A stretch of DNA of 64,000 nucleotides, taken from contig NZ_CP041690.1 in the NCBI RefSeq assembly GCF_008000755.1, positions 1,799,260 through 1,863,259 on the forward strand, read 5' to 3'. Of the stretch, positions 1 to 8,700 are shown piece after piece. Source of the DNA: Youhaiella tibetensis. Its GTDB lineage: Bacteria > Pseudomonadota > Alphaproteobacteria > Rhizobiales > Devosiaceae. The notes under the pieces are model-generated. The model was not told the origin of the DNA, made no database searches, and saw only the letters and a list, made by a program, of their open reading frames with translations. A program made the translations under genes and the position numbers. Numbering within the stretch: position 1 is the stretch's first letter; every line of letters starts with the position of its first letter.

Positions 1-345
1 GAAATCGGGGCGGCGGTCGGCGAAGCAGAAGACCTGCATCTGGCTCGGGCGCTCGGCGGCAGCCTCGGGGAACGGATTGGCCTCGAGCACGGCGCGCAAT
101 TCGGCTGGGCGACGCACGACGGCGACATTGGACGGGCCGAGCCCGAGATCGGCCACCACGCCGTTCATCCGCTCGGAGACAGTTTCGATGCTGCCGGGAC
201 CGCTCGCGATCATGTTGCCGGTGGCGAGGTAGGTGACGGGATCCTCGAAGCCGGCCGCCGCGACGGCGTCACGCCACCGGGCCATCGACATCACCTTGTG
301 GGTGATCGGCCCGATCGCCCGCAGCAGGATGACGTAAGTGTTCAT
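1..345 (-). CDS. DUF1697 domain protein (C-terminus cut by window edge)
   Basis: Only the first 115 residues are inside the window; the gene runs off the left edge. The N-terminus (MNTYVILLRAIGP) followed by a TYLATGNMIASG stretch matches the DUF1697 family, small cytoplasmic proteins of unknown biochemical role, usually about 180 residues. The ATG at 343-345 is the natural family start. The insertion sequence to the right lies upstream of this gene and does not interrupt it, but may have replaced its native promoter (inference). Family assignment is from pattern recognition. Confidence 0.82.
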   Translation of the reverse strand, partial: MNTYVILLRAIGPITHKVMSMARWRDAVAAAGFEDPVTYLATGNMIASGPGSIETVSERMNGVVADLGLGPSNVAVVRRPAELRAVLEANPFPEAAAERPSQMQVFCFADRRPDF

Positions 346-399
346 GGCCGGCTCCCCGTATCAGGCAGCGATAACGGAGATTGCGCGGAAGGGCAAGAA

Positions 400-1285
400 C
401 GAAATGGGAACATCGGGGCGCTGAGCTAGTCGGCGTGGACAAATTTGAGCCAGTATCTGGCGGTGGCGAGATGGACCATGCCGAGGAAGCCGTTGGCAAG
501 CTGGTCGTAGCGGGTGGCGATGGCGCGATTGATCTTGAGATGGCCGAACATACGTTCGATCCGATTGCGCTGCTTGTAGAGCGCACGATCTATACTCGAT
601 CGTCACGCGGCGGTTTGACCGGCCAAGGATGACGGCCTTGATCTTCCGTTCGGCAAGATCGGCGCGGATGGCGTCGGCATCATAGCCTTTGTCTCCAAGG
701 AAAGCGTCGGGTGCCTGCTCAGGCAGATCGATCAAATCATCATAGGCCTTGCAATCTGCCGCCTCGCCGCCGGTCAGATGGAAGGCGACTGGTCGCCCAA
801 GGGCATCAGCCAGACAGTGAAGCTTACTGGTGAACCCGCCCCGCGAGCGGCCAAGAGCGCGTCGATGAGTCCCCCTTTTCCGCCCGCTGCCGAGACGTGG
901 GCGCGAACGGTGGTGCTGTCGGTGCTGTAGTGATCGCTGTCTGCCATGATCTCGGCCAACGTCACGGCAACGGCCTCCCAGACTCCGGCCTCGCTCCACC
1001 GCCGGAACGTCGATAGATCGTGTTCCAGCTACCATATTTGGGCGGGACATCGCGCCACGGAGCGCCGCAGCGCAGCCGCCAGAGAATGCCGTTGTTGATT
1101 GAACGGTTCTGCTCGGGCAGCCTACCACGACCACGGTTCTCAGGTTCGATTGGCAGCAGGCCCTTCAGAACGCGCCATTCCGCCTCGGTGAGATCGCCCC
1201 TGCTCAAGCCTGCCTCCAAAAAGCAGCCTTGAATCAACACAGCGAGACGGCGTCAATGGCCGTCGCGCAAGGTTGGCAGTGTATG
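400..1285 (-). mobile_element. Degenerate IS5-family insertion sequence (ends not resolved)
   Basis: The transposase remnant defines an insertion sequence of roughly 0.85 kb. I compared the flanks 346-425 and 1241-1300 by eye and found no convincing terminal inverted repeats or target duplication, so the borders given are approximate. The element lies between the DUF1697 gene and a small unknown gene. Confidence 0.5.
426..1240 (-). pseudogene. IS5-family (IS427-like) transposase, frameshifted
   Basis: DDE transposase remains, readable only by joining three frames. The N-terminal segment (starting MLIQGCFLEAG, with WRLRCGAPWRDVP) reads to about 1020, moves by -1 to the frame carrying DSTTVRAHVSAAGGKGG, shifts by -1 at an AAAAGGGGG run near 870-880 into GRSRGGFTSKLHCLADA and LGDKGYDAD, then shifts again near 590-596 into NRIERMFGHLKINRA and ends LKFVHAD-stop. 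The A/G run could be a programmed -1 frameshift, known in the IS427 group. The other two changes look like a lost T near 1015 and an extra A near 594, so the copy is probably dead. Confidence 0.85.
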
Positions 1286-1291
1286 CCGATC

Positions 1292-1642
1292 TTATGACAG
1301 CAGGCGGCCTGAGATGAGTTGCTGGACCAGACGAGCATCGTGCTCAGGGCCGGGAGATCGGTATTGCTCCTTATCCCCGCTGACCCACGCATCAGTCACC
1401 CGAACACCATTCGGTGAACCATCGAGACGGACGCCATAAATGCAGGCCCCTGTCCACGAACGATGAAAATAGAGCCAGCCATTCTCAAAAAATATGAACC
1501 ACTTATCGTCCATATCCTGCGGGACGTGTCCAAGCCTGATCCTCTCGCCCTCGGCGTCAGAATACAGTAGTGCAAGGTCGATGCTATCCCGCTGCGCTGG
1601 GAGGGGGAGCGTCTTCCAAGAGGAGCGTGTGGCTGCTTGCAT
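1292..1642 (-). CDS. Conserved hypothetical protein
   Basis: A 116-residue soluble protein that I cannot assign to a named family. The middle is rich in aromatic residues (DDKWFIFFENGWLYFHRSW, then CIYGVRLDG), which suggests a small beta-rich fold; no signal peptide or membrane segment is seen. The ATG at 1640-1642 gives the longest frame, but a later start is possible because the conserved-looking part begins near residue 40. It lies between the decayed IS and the relic tail of a second IS, so it may have been carried in by mobile DNA (inference). Confidence 0.55.
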   Translation of the reverse strand: MQAATRSSWKTLPLPAQRDSIDLALLYSDAEGERIRLGHVPQDMDDKWFIFFENGWLYFHRSWTGACIYGVRLDGSPNGVRVTDAWVSGDKEQYRSPGPEHDARLVQQLISGRLLS

Positions 1643-1675
1643 GCCTCATCTAACCAAGGCGATGGAAATCACACA

Positions 1676-1718
1676 ATGAGCCATTTTCAAACTGCTGCAA
1701 TTTGTCCACGCCGCCTAG
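1676..1718 (+). pseudogene. Relic 3' end of a second IS5-like transposase
   Basis: In the frame ending at the TAG of 1716-1718 the plus strand reads AIFKLLQFVHAA-stop, resembling the end of the neighbouring transposase (ARYWLKFVHAD-stop). The 15-mer AATTTGTCCACGCCG at 1699-1713 is the exact reverse complement of 431-445 inside the IS. No other part of a second transposase is visible, so this is probably a short scar of a related element in the opposite orientation. Confidence 0.45.
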
Positions 1719-1766
1719 TCGCCAACCCGGAGCTTCCCCGGGCGGAGAGGCGGGGCCGATTGCACT

Positions 1767-1815
1767 CCTCCACGCGAGTGGAGGCATCCGCGGGGCCCCG
1801 GCTATGCGGCCGGGG
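1767..1815. terminator. Two tandem hairpins downstream of alr
   Basis: First hairpin: CCTCCAC (1767-1773), GCGA loop, GTGGAGG (1778-1784). Second: CCCCGGC (1796-1802), 6-base loop, GCCGGGG (1809-1815). Both are perfect 7-bp stems. They lie 42-91 bases past the alr stop codon on the minus strand. No long T run follows, so this may be an mRNA-stabilising or weak termination structure rather than a classical intrinsic terminator. Confidence 0.45.
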
Positions 1816-1857
1816 AAGATCGGGGTGGGTCGAGGAGCGAGGCCCCGTGAGGGGGGC

Positions 1858-2991
1858 TTACTCTTCTTCCGGCATGCCGACATAGTGCCGGGTGAAGCGG
1901 CCCAGTCGCAGCGAAGTCAGGATCTCGTAGCCGATGGTGCCGGCGATATCGGCCTGATCGTCCACCGTGATGCTGGGGCCGAGCACTTCCATCATCTCGC
2001 CGGGCAGCGGCAGGTCGTGGCCGAGATCGGTGATGTCGGCGACCGCCAGGTCCATCGAGATGCGCCCGATGATCGGGAGCACCTTGCCGCGATAGGCGAC
2101 CTTGCCGCCGGGGCGCGAGTTGGTGCCCGAAAGGCTCCGGAAGAAGCCATCGGCGTAACCCATGCCGAGGACGGCGATGCGGCTGTCGCGATTGAGGTTG
2201 TAGGCAGCGCCGTAGCCGATGGTCTCCCCGGTCCGCGCTTCCTTGACCTGCAGGATCGGCACTTCGAGCGTCACCGCCTGCGACATCGGATTGCGTCGGC
2301 CGCTGACGGCGCGGCCGCCATAGAGGGCGATGCCCGGGCGCACCATCTGGAAATGGTAGTCGCGACCGGTCATGAGCCCGGCCGAATTGGCGAGCGAGGC
2401 CGGGACATTGGGGAACTGCGCCATCACCGACTGGAAGAGGGCAAGCTGGGTGCGATTCTTCTCGTGCGCCGGCGTATCGGCACAGGCGAGATGGCTCATG
2501 ATCATCTGCGGGGCGAAGCCCAGGGAATCGATCTGGCGGCGAACGATGCTGGCCTCGTTGAGCCGGAAGCCGGTGCGGCCCATGCCGGTATCGAAATGCA
2601 GCGCAGCGGGCAGCGCTTCGTTGCGTGAGACGCAGGCGGCCAGCCATTCTTCGAGCATCGGGAGCGAACAAAGCGCCGGCATCAGGCGATGCTCGACATA
2701 GAGGCTGGCGGCGCCCGGATAGAGCCCGCCCAGCACGAAGATGTGGGCCTTGGGCAGGGTTGCGCGCAGCGCTATCGCCTCATCAACCGTGGCCGTGAAG
2801 AAGAAGCGGGCTCCAGCGGCATAGAAGGCCCGGCTCGACTGCTCGAGGCCCGTGCCATAGGCGTCCGCCTTGACGACGGCACCGGTCAGGGCGCCGGCGC
2901 TGACCTTGTCGAGCGCGCGCCAGTTGCGGGCCAGCGCCGCCAGGTCGATCGTCAGACGCCCACTGGTGACGGGGGAGGGTGGCATAGCCAT
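1858..2991 (-). CDS. alr: Alanine racemase
   Basis: PLP enzyme that converts L-alanine to D-alanine for peptidoglycan in the cytoplasm. At 377 residues it has the normal length. The PLP lysine is K41 in AVVKADAYG; the second catalytic residue is Y260 in IGYGAAYN; the C-terminal beta domain carries GRISMDLAVADIT. The start codon lies only 14 bases after the dnaB stop, so the two are co-transcribed, an arrangement common in Hyphomicrobiales. The TAA at 1858-1860 is followed by two hairpins. Confidence 0.96.
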   Translation of the reverse strand: MAMPPSPVTSGRLTIDLAALARNWRALDKVSAGALTGAVVKADAYGTGLEQSSRAFYAAGARFFFTATVDEAIALRATLPKAHIFVLGGLYPGAASLYVEHRLMPALCSLPMLEEWLAACVSRNEALPAALHFDTGMGRTGFRLNEASIVRRQIDSLGFAPQMIMSHLACADTPAHEKNRTQLALFQSVMAQFPNVPASLANSAGLMTGRDYHFQMVRPGIALYGGRAVSGRRNPMSQAVTLEVPILQVKEARTGETIGYGAAYNLNRDSRIAVLGMGYADGFFRSLSGTNSRPGGKVAYRGKVLPIIGRISMDLAVADITDLGHDLPLPGEMMEVLGPSITVDDQADIAGTIGYEILTSLRLGRFTRHYVGMPEEE

Positions 2992-3005
2992 GTCGTGGTC
3001 CGAAC

Positions 3006-4493
3006 CTATTCCATGCGTTCGGGCAGATAGTCGGAGCGCGCCAGATTGCCGAAGCGCGTCAGGTTGGCTTCGAACTGGAGCTGGACCGTGCCCGTAGGTC
3101 CATGGCGCTGCTTACCAATAATCACTTCTGCGCGTCCATGCACCTGTTCCATTTCGGCCTGCCACTGGAGGTGCTCGGGAGTCCCTTCCTTGGGCTCCTT
3201 GTTCTTGAGGTAGTACTCCTCGCGATAAACGAAGAGCACCACGTCGGCGTCCTGCTCGATGGAACCGGATTCGCGAAGGTCGGCGAGCTGCGGATGCTTG
3301 TCCTCGCGCGCTTCCACCTGGCGGGAGAGCTGGGAGAGCGCGATGATCGGCGCCTCCAGTTCCTTGGCCAGGGCCTTCAGGCCCGTGGTGATTTCCGTCA
3401 GTTCCTGCACGCGGTTGTCCGAGGACTTCTTGGAACCGGAAAGGAGCTGGAGGTAATCCACGATCAGGAGGTCGAGGCCCTTCTGCCGCTTGAGGCGCCG
3501 GGCACGCGCGGCGAGCTGGCCGATGGAAATGCCGCCGGTATCGTCGATGAAAAGCGGCACCTGCGCCATCAGGTTGGACGTATCCACGAGCTTGGAGAAC
3601 TGGCTCTCATGGATATTGCCGCGGCGGATATCGGAGGACGAGATCTCGGCCTGCTCGGCGAGAATACGTGTAGCCAGCTGTTCCGAGCTCATTTCGAGGC
3701 TGAAGAAGCCCACGACGCCGCCATCGACCGTCTTCATGTGGCCATCGGCCTGAACCGCCGTCTTCCAGGACTTGGCGACGTTGAAGGCGATGTTGGTGGC
3801 AAGCGAGGTCTTGCCCATGGCAGGACGCGCCGCGAGGATGATCAAGTCCGAGCGCTGCAGCCCGCCCATGAGGCGGTCGAGGTCGGTGAGGCCGGTCGCA
3901 AGGCCCGAAAGCGACCCATCGCGCCCATAGGCTTCGCCCGCCATCGAGATGGCGTCCTTGAGGGCCGCGTTGAAGGGCTGGAAGCCGCCATCGTAGCGGC
4001 CCTTTTCGGCCAGGTCGTAGAGGGCGCGTTCGGCCTCCTCGATCTGCTTTTCGGGCGTCATCTCCACGTCGGCCTCATAGGCCGTCGCGGTCATTTCCTC
4101 CCCGATGACGATGAGGTTGCGGCGCAGCGCCAGGTCATAGACGGACTGGCCATAGTCGCTGGCATTGATGACGGTCGTCGCCTCCGCGGCCAGCTTGGCC
4201 AGGTATTGCGGCATGGTGACTTCGGGCAGCAGCGTATCGGGCAGGAACGTCTTGACCGTCAGCGGGGTCGCGATCTTGCCGGCACGGATGATCTTGCCGC
4301 AGACCTCATAGATCTGGCGGTGAATCGGCTCGTAGAAATGGTCGGGCTCGAGGAAGTCCGAGACCCGATAGAAGGCTTCGTTGTTAACGAGGATAGCGCC
4401 CAGGAGCGCCTGTTCGGCCTCCACGTTGTGTGGCGCCAGGCGATACGCCTTTTCGTCCTCAGGGCGGACGAGCCGCAATTGCTGTTCTGCCAT
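3006..4493 (-). CDS. dnaB: Replicative DNA helicase DnaB
   Basis: Hexameric 5'-to-3' helicase that unwinds DNA at the replication fork. At 495 residues it is full length. The N-terminal domain (residues about 20-125) contains [15 protein letters not shown]; the RecA-like C-terminal domain has Walker [10 protein letters not shown] (222-230), Walker [12 protein letters not shown] and the [13 protein letters not shown] segment. It carries the longer alphaproteobacterial insert after Walker A (around [13 protein letters not shown]). It is first in an operon with alr. In many relatives rplI lies directly upstream; here an accessory block of about 8 kb separates them. Confidence 0.97.
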   Translation of the reverse strand: MAEQQLRLVRPEDEKAYRLAPHNVEAEQALLGAILVNNEAFYRVSDFLEPDHFYEPIHRQIYEVCGKIIRAGKIATPLTVKTFLPDTLLPEVTMPQYLAKLAAEATTVINASDYGQSVYDLALRRNLIVIGEEMTATAYEADVEMTPEKQIEEAERALYDLAEKGRYDGGFQPFNAALKDAISMAGEAYGRDGSLSGLATGLTDLDRLMGGLQRSDLIILAARPAMGKTSLATNIAFNVAKSWKTAVQADGHMKTVDGGVVGFFSLEMSSEQLATRILAEQAEISSSDIRRGNIHESQFSKLVDTSNLMAQVPLFIDDTGGISIGQLAARARRLKRQKGLDLLIVDYLQLLSGSKKSSDNRVQELTEITTGLKALAKELEAPIIALSQLSRQVEAREDKHPQLADLRESGSIEQDADVVLFVYREEYYLKNKEPKEGTPEHLQWQAEMEQVHGRAEVIIGKQRHGPTGTVQLQFEANLTRFGNLARSDYLPERME

Positions 4494-4654
4494 TGGTCAG
4501 TTCCCGATCCTTAAGGATTTCTTACGCTGCGCGGGGGCTCGGGCAAAGCTTGCCGAAAGAGAATCACGCGCGCTGTGGTGTGCAAGGATAGCGGGGAAAA
4601 CCGAACGAGTGGTTGTTGATCTCCGCCATGTGACCGATGTGGCGGAAAATAGAC

Positions 4655-5536
4655 TCAGCGCTCCGCCAGGAGCATGCGCGCAAAAGCCTCTCCCGCCGGG
4701 CTTTGCTGGCGCTGCCGGTGGGTAACGAGCGAGAAGGCGCGGGTCGCCAGTTCGACCGGCAGGCGCACGAGCGCCCCGGTCGCGAGCGCGGCGGCGACGG
4801 TAACCTCCGAAAGCACCGTGAGCATGCCGCTGCCGCGGACTGCGGCGATCACGGCCTCGTTCGAGGGCAGTTCGAGTGCGATGCGGATATCGCCGGACGC
4901 GAGACCCAGGCGCTGCAGCGATTCTTCCGCGACCTGACGCGTGCCCGAGCCCACTTCGCGCAGCACCCAGCGCTGGTTGCGCAGGTCCGCGAGGTCGAAC
5001 CGGCGCCTGGCCAGGGGATGATCGGCCGCCGCGACCAGCGCCATGCTGTCGGTGGCGATCTCGGTGACGGCCAATTCGGCGATACGCACCGGTCCCTCGA
5101 CAAGCCCGAGATCGGCCTCCCCGCTCAGGACGGCGGCGGCGACCTGGGAGGTGTTGTGTACCTCAAGCGTCAGCTCGATCAGCGGGTGGGATTCGGAGAA
5201 GCGCACCATCCGGGGCGGCAGCCAATAGCTGGCAACGGTCTGGCTGGCGCCGAGCCGCAGCGACCCGCGACGCAGGCCCGCCAGATCCTGCAACGCCTCC
5301 TGCGCGCGGGCGGCGGCGGCAAGCACTTCGCGCGCGTAGGGCAGAAGAGTGCGCCCCGCCTCGTTGAGCACCAGGCCGCGCCCGATGCGGTCGAAAAGCC
5401 GGGTGCCATGACGCTCCTCCAGCGCGGCGAGGGCGGCGCTGGCTGTCGATTGGGTCATGTGGAGGTCGGCGGCAGCACGGGTCACATGCTGCCGGTCTGC
5501 GACTGCCACGAAGATGCGCAATTGTTCGAGGGTCAT
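4655..5536 (-). CDS. LysR-family regulator, YeiE-like
   Basis: A 293-residue LysR-type transcription factor. The N-terminal winged helix-turn-helix (MTLEQLRIFVAVADRQHVTRAAADLHMTQSTAS is its span, residues 1-33) is followed by a linker helix and a periplasmic-binding-protein-like effector domain with TVASYWLPPRM and EVGSGTRQVAEE. It is divergent from the YeiH-type gene that starts 95 bases away, the classical yeiE/yeiH arrangement, so it most likely controls that transporter. The ligand cannot be read from the sequence. Nothing recognisable was found in the 161-base gap 4494-4654 toward dnaB. Confidence 0.9.
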   Translation of the reverse strand: MTLEQLRIFVAVADRQHVTRAAADLHMTQSTASAALAALEERHGTRLFDRIGRGLVLNEAGRTLLPYAREVLAAAARAQEALQDLAGLRRGSLRLGASQTVASYWLPPRMVRFSESHPLIELTLEVHNTSQVAAAVLSGEADLGLVEGPVRIAELAVTEIATDSMALVAAADHPLARRRFDLADLRNQRWVLREVGSGTRQVAEESLQRLGLASGDIRIALELPSNEAVIAAVRGSGMLTVLSEVTVAAALATGALVRLPVELATRAFSLVTHRQRQQSPAGEAFARMLLAER

Positions 5537-5631
5537 AAATCAAACGAAAAAGACGATTGAAACGACGATAACAATCCATTGGACCGTTTGGAAGCGGCGA
5601 GCGAGGTTGCGGGGCGAAAGGAATACTCGCC

Positions 5632-6645
5632 GTGCCCGCCATCTTGAGAATGCCATTCCCCCAAACCGTGCTTCCCGGAGTTGCGCTTAGCGCGGCGGTG
5701 GCGCTGGGCGCATTCGGGATCGACCGGGCGCAGGCGGCGCTCCTGGGGCGCAACTGGTTCGATACGCTCGTGGTGGCGATTCTCGCAGGTAGCCTCATTC
5801 GCACCCTCTGGCGTCCGCCCGAGCGCTATGGGGCAGGGCTGACATTTTCGGCCAAGACACTGCTCGAAATCGGGGTGGTGCTGCTGGGCGCCACGACGAG
5901 CGCGACGGCGATCTACGCGGCTGGCCTGCCTATGTTGCTGGCCATCGTTACGGTCGTGGCCATCAGCATTCCCGCGAGCTATGCCCTTGGCCGGCTCCTG
6001 GGCCTTGAGCCGAAGCTGGCCACGCTCATTGCCTGCGGCAATTCGATCTGCGGGAATTCCGCAATCGCCGCGGTGGCGCCGGTAATCGGTGCCAAGGGCG
6101 AGGACGTGGCGGCTTCGGTAGGGTTCACCGCGGTGCTGGGAATACTGACGGTGCTGCTGCTGCCGGTGCTGGCGGCGGCGATGGGCTTTTCCGACGCGCG
6201 CTTCGGCATCCTTGCGGGTTTGACCGTCTACGCCGTGCCGCAGGTCGTGGCCGCCACGTCGGCCGCGAGCCTGGTGGCGCTTCACACGGGCACCATCGTC
6301 AAGCTCACGCGCGTGCTCATGCTCGGGCCGGTCTGCGTGCTCGCGGCGCTGGTCAATCGGGGCGGTGCAGGCAAGGGGCCGAGGCTGGGCGAGATGGTGC
6401 CCTGGTTCATCGTCGGCTTCGTCGGCCTGATGGCGGCCCGCACTGCGGGTATCGTGCCCGACGGAGCCTCCGAGGCGAGCGCCGTGGGCGCGCATGCCCT
6501 CACGGCGGTCTCGATGGCGGCGCTGGGGCTCGGGGTGGACCTGCGGGCCCTGCGAAAGGCCGGCGGTCCGGCTAGCCTGGCAGCGGGAGGCTCGCTGCTG
6601 CTCCTCGCAGGCCTCGCGATCGTGGCCATACTCCTGGTCGGCTGA
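5632..6645 (+). CDS. yeiH: YeiH family (UPF0324) putative sulfate exporter
   Basis: A 337-residue integral membrane protein with about ten hydrophobic segments. The central segment ACGNSICGNSAIAAVAPVIGA is the family hallmark (roughly residues 130-150), and an AVPQVVAATSA loop follows. Family members are called putative sulfate exporters, but biochemical proof is thin. The ATG at 5632 is used by the longest frame; M8 is an alternative. It is divergent from the LysR gene, its probable regulator, and its stop abuts the stop of the convergent ABC permease. Confidence 0.88.
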   Translation: MPAILRMPFPQTVLPGVALSAAVALGAFGIDRAQAALLGRNWFDTLVVAILAGSLIRTLWRPPERYGAGLTFSAKTLLEIGVVLLGATTSATAIYAAGLPMLLAIVTVVAISIPASYALGRLLGLEPKLATLIACGNSICGNSAIAAVAPVIGAKGEDVAASVGFTAVLGILTVLLLPVLAAAMGFSDARFGILAGLTVYAVPQVVAATSAASLVALHTGTIVKLTRVLMLGPVCVLAALVNRGGAGKGPRLGEMVPWFIVGFVGLMAARTAGIVPDGASEASAVGAHALTAVSMAALGLGVDLRALRKAGGPASLAAGGSLLLLAGLAIVAILLVG

Positions 6646-7404
6646 CTACTTGGTTTGCGCCGCCAGGACGCGATTGCCGAACCAGGCGCCGATGATGACG
6701 AGCACCACGGCAAGGCCCAGGCCGATAAAGACGATGGGGCTGGTAAAATCACCCCGGAACACCGCACGCAACGCGTCCACGATGTGCTTGAACGGATTGA
6801 AATCCGAGAGCACCTGGAGCCAGCGCGGCGCCAGCGTCATCGGCAGGAGAATGCCCGAGAGCAGCAGGATGGGCAGCGCCAGCGCGTTGACCAGCGGCGC
6901 CAGCGCATCCTCGCTCTTGGTCGCCATGCCGATGGCATTGGAGATGAAACTGAAGGCTGCTCCGAGGAGGGCGATGAGCACGAGGCCGATCACCAGTGCC
7001 GCGGGCGGCACGCGCAGGCCGAAGAAATAGGCAGCGGCCACGAGGACGATGGCCTGCACGACGATCACCACGACATCGCGCAACGTGCGCCCGGCGATGA
7101 GGGCGGTGCGCGGAGCAGGCGTCACCATCTGCCGGTCGATCACGCCCGACCGCCACTCGGCGATGATCCCGAAGCCGACGAAGAGGCCGCCGAAGATCCC
7201 GAGCTGCACGAGCAGGCCGGGGACGAAGACCTGCCAGGCGTCGCCTTCAAAACCCGAATTCGCGGCGACGGTCTGCAGGAGCGGACCGAACAGGGTCAGG
7301 TAGAGGATGGGCTGCATCAGCCCGATCAGCACCCAGAGCGGCTGGCGTACGGACAGCAGCATGGCGCGCGAGAAGATGATCCAGGTGTCGCGAAGGAAAG
7401 TCAT
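6646..7404 (-). CDS. ABC-2 type exporter permease (DrrB-like)
   Basis: Membrane subunit of a drug-type ABC exporter; 252 residues from the ATG at 7402-7404, which overlaps the TGA of the upstream small gene as ATGA. That overlap decides the start over a longer upstream frame. Six hydrophobic segments are seen, with the ABC-2 pattern of a cytoplasmic N-terminus (MTFLRDTWIIFSRAM) and an SGILLPMTLAPRWLQ stretch near residue 180. It works with the ATPase encoded at 7688-8662. Exported substrate unknown; DrrAB relatives export daunorubicin-like compounds. Confidence 0.9.
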   Translation of the reverse strand: MTFLRDTWIIFSRAMLLSVRQPLWVLIGLMQPILYLTLFGPLLQTVAANSGFEGDAWQVFVPGLLVQLGIFGGLFVGFGIIAEWRSGVIDRQMVTPAPRTALIAGRTLRDVVVIVVQAIVLVAAAYFFGLRVPPAALVIGLVLIALLGAAFSFISNAIGMATKSEDALAPLVNALALPILLLSGILLPMTLAPRWLQVLSDFNPFKHIVDALRAVFRGDFTSPIVFIGLGLAVVLVIIGAWFGNRVLAAQTK

Positions 7405-7649
7405 TGGTCCTGCCCCAGGTTCGCCAGTTCCTCGTCCGCAAGCGGCTCGAGTTCGGGATGTTCCTGGAAGATCGGCACGAGCACTTCGCAGGAGAGATTT
7501 TCGAGCGCCGCCGAAACCTTGCGCCCATACTCGGCGAAATCGGCGTCCGAGCACTTGCCCTTGAGTTCAAGCCAGGAGCGGTCGAGGTCGTTCATGACCT
7601 GGGCCATGGTGCGCACGATCGTCTGGCTTTGTTGTCGCGTGAGCGTCAT
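7401..7649 (-). CDS. Small conserved protein between exporter ATPase and permease
   Basis: An 82-residue acidic soluble protein (93 residues if the ATG at 7680-7682 is used). It starts MTLTRQQSQTIVRTMAQVM and ends LADEELANLGQDQ; no signal peptide, membrane segment or known motif is seen. It is translationally coupled to the permease by an ATGA overlap and begins a few bases after the ATPase stop, so it belongs to the exporter operon. Two near-identical ATGAAATGA-containing starts lie 33 bases apart, making the true start uncertain. Function unknown; an accessory or assembly factor is a guess. Confidence 0.7.
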   Translation of the reverse strand: MTLTRQQSQTIVRTMAQVMNDLDRSWLELKGKCSDADFAEYGRKVSAALENLSCEVLVPIFQEHPELEPLADEELANLGQDQ

Positions 7650-7687
7650 TTCATCTTGTCCCGGTCGCGTGGCGACCTTCATTTCAT

Positions 7688-8662
7688 CTAGTCGCGGAGC
7701 GACCTTCCGGTGAGGGTTAGGAACACATCGTCGAGCGTGGGCCGGTTAACCTCGACCCCGATGGCTTCGATGCCGGCCTTGACCAGGTCCGAGAGGACAT
7801 GGGGCAGGGCGGAAGCGCCGTCCGGTACGTGAAAGCGCACCACATTGGCTTCGACCGAAGGCGTATCGGCGCCGTTCGCCCTGGCGGCAATGGCGGCGGA
7901 CTGCGCCGCGTCTTCCTCTGTACGCAGCGTCAGGGTGATGGTGTCGCCCGAAACCCGCTTCTTGAGTTCGGCCGGCGTGCCTTCGGCAACGATCTGGCCC
8001 TGGTCGATGATCAGGATGCGGTCGGAAAGGGAATCAGCCTCGTCCATGTAGTGGGTGGTGAGGAAAACCGTGGTGCCCAGATCGTCGCGCAGTTTGCGGA
8101 TGTGGGTCCACAGGTTCGCCCGGCTCTGCGGATCGAGACCGGTCGAGGGTTCGTCCAGGAACACCAGCACGGGCTGGTGGATCAGCCCCATCACGATGTC
8201 GAGCCGCCGCCGCTGCCCGCCGGAGAGGGATCCGCAATTGCGCTCCCAGATGTCGGCGAGGTCAAGAGCGGCGAGAAGTTCCTGGGCGCGCTGGCGCGAG
8301 ACACTGGGCTCGATCCCGTAGAGGCGGGCGTGGGACACGATCTCCTCGCCGACGCGGGCCTCCGGCGAGGTCGAGCCGGCCTGGCTCACATAGCCGATCT
8401 TGCGGCGCACGCCGACAGGATCGGTGCGCAGGTCGCTGCCGGCAACCACGGCACTGCCGCCAGTCGGCTCGAGCAGGGTGGTCAGCATCTTGAGAGTCGT
8501 GGTCTTGCCGGCGCCGTTCGGGCCGAGGAACCCGACGATCTCGCCCTTGCGCACCGTCAGGTCCACGCCGCGCACCGCTTCGACCAGGGTCTTGCGTGCC
8601 TTGTAGGTGCGCTTGAGGCCCTTGGCTTCGATTATGGTCTCACCCGCAGCCGCGACAGTCAT
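7688..8662 (-). CDS. ABC exporter ATP-binding protein (DrrA-like)
   Basis: ATPase subunit, 324 residues. Walker A GPNGAGKTT, signature LSGGQRRRLDIV, Walker B VLVFLDEPSTGLDP and an H-loop in FLTTHYMDEAD are all intact. The C-terminal extension ending RPTLDDVFLTLTG is typical of the DrrA/NodI multidrug subgroup. A Shine-Dalgarno-like GAGG precedes the ATG at 8660-8662. First gene of the operon with the small protein and the permease; divergent from a MarR regulator across only 36 bases, which suggests control by that regulator. Confidence 0.93.
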   Translation of the reverse strand: MTVAAAGETIIEAKGLKRTYKARKTLVEAVRGVDLTVRKGEIVGFLGPNGAGKTTTLKMLTTLLEPTGGSAVVAGSDLRTDPVGVRRKIGYVSQAGSTSPEARVGEEIVSHARLYGIEPSVSRQRAQELLAALDLADIWERNCGSLSGGQRRRLDIVMGLIHQPVLVFLDEPSTGLDPQSRANLWTHIRKLRDDLGTTVFLTTHYMDEADSLSDRILIIDQGQIVAEGTPAELKKRVSGDTITLTLRTEEDAAQSAAIAARANGADTPSVEANVVRFHVPDGASALPHVLSDLVKAGIEAIGVEVNRPTLDDVFLTLTGRSLRD

Positions 8663-8700
8663 CTGGACCTCGTGAAAATCTTATTGTATAATTATCTTAT
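8663..8700. promoter_or_regulatory. Overlapping divergent promoters with ATCTTAT direct repeats
   Basis: An AT-rich island in GC-rich surroundings between the exporter ATPase and the marR-like gene. A perfect TATAAT (8687-8692) lies 17 bases after TGGACC (8664-8669), predicting transcription of marR from about 8699, its own ATG. ATCTTAT occurs twice (8678-8684 and 8694-8700) in direct orientation 16 bases apart, and ATAATTAT (8688-8695) is an 8-bp palindrome. These are candidate MarR binding elements controlling both directions. Confidence 0.6.

Noticed and set aside
1650-1883. A minus-strand 77-residue frame between alr and the small unknown gene
   Set aside because: Proline-arginine-rich composition, hairpins in the same DNA and no ribosome site; it overlaps the IS relic and looks non-coding.
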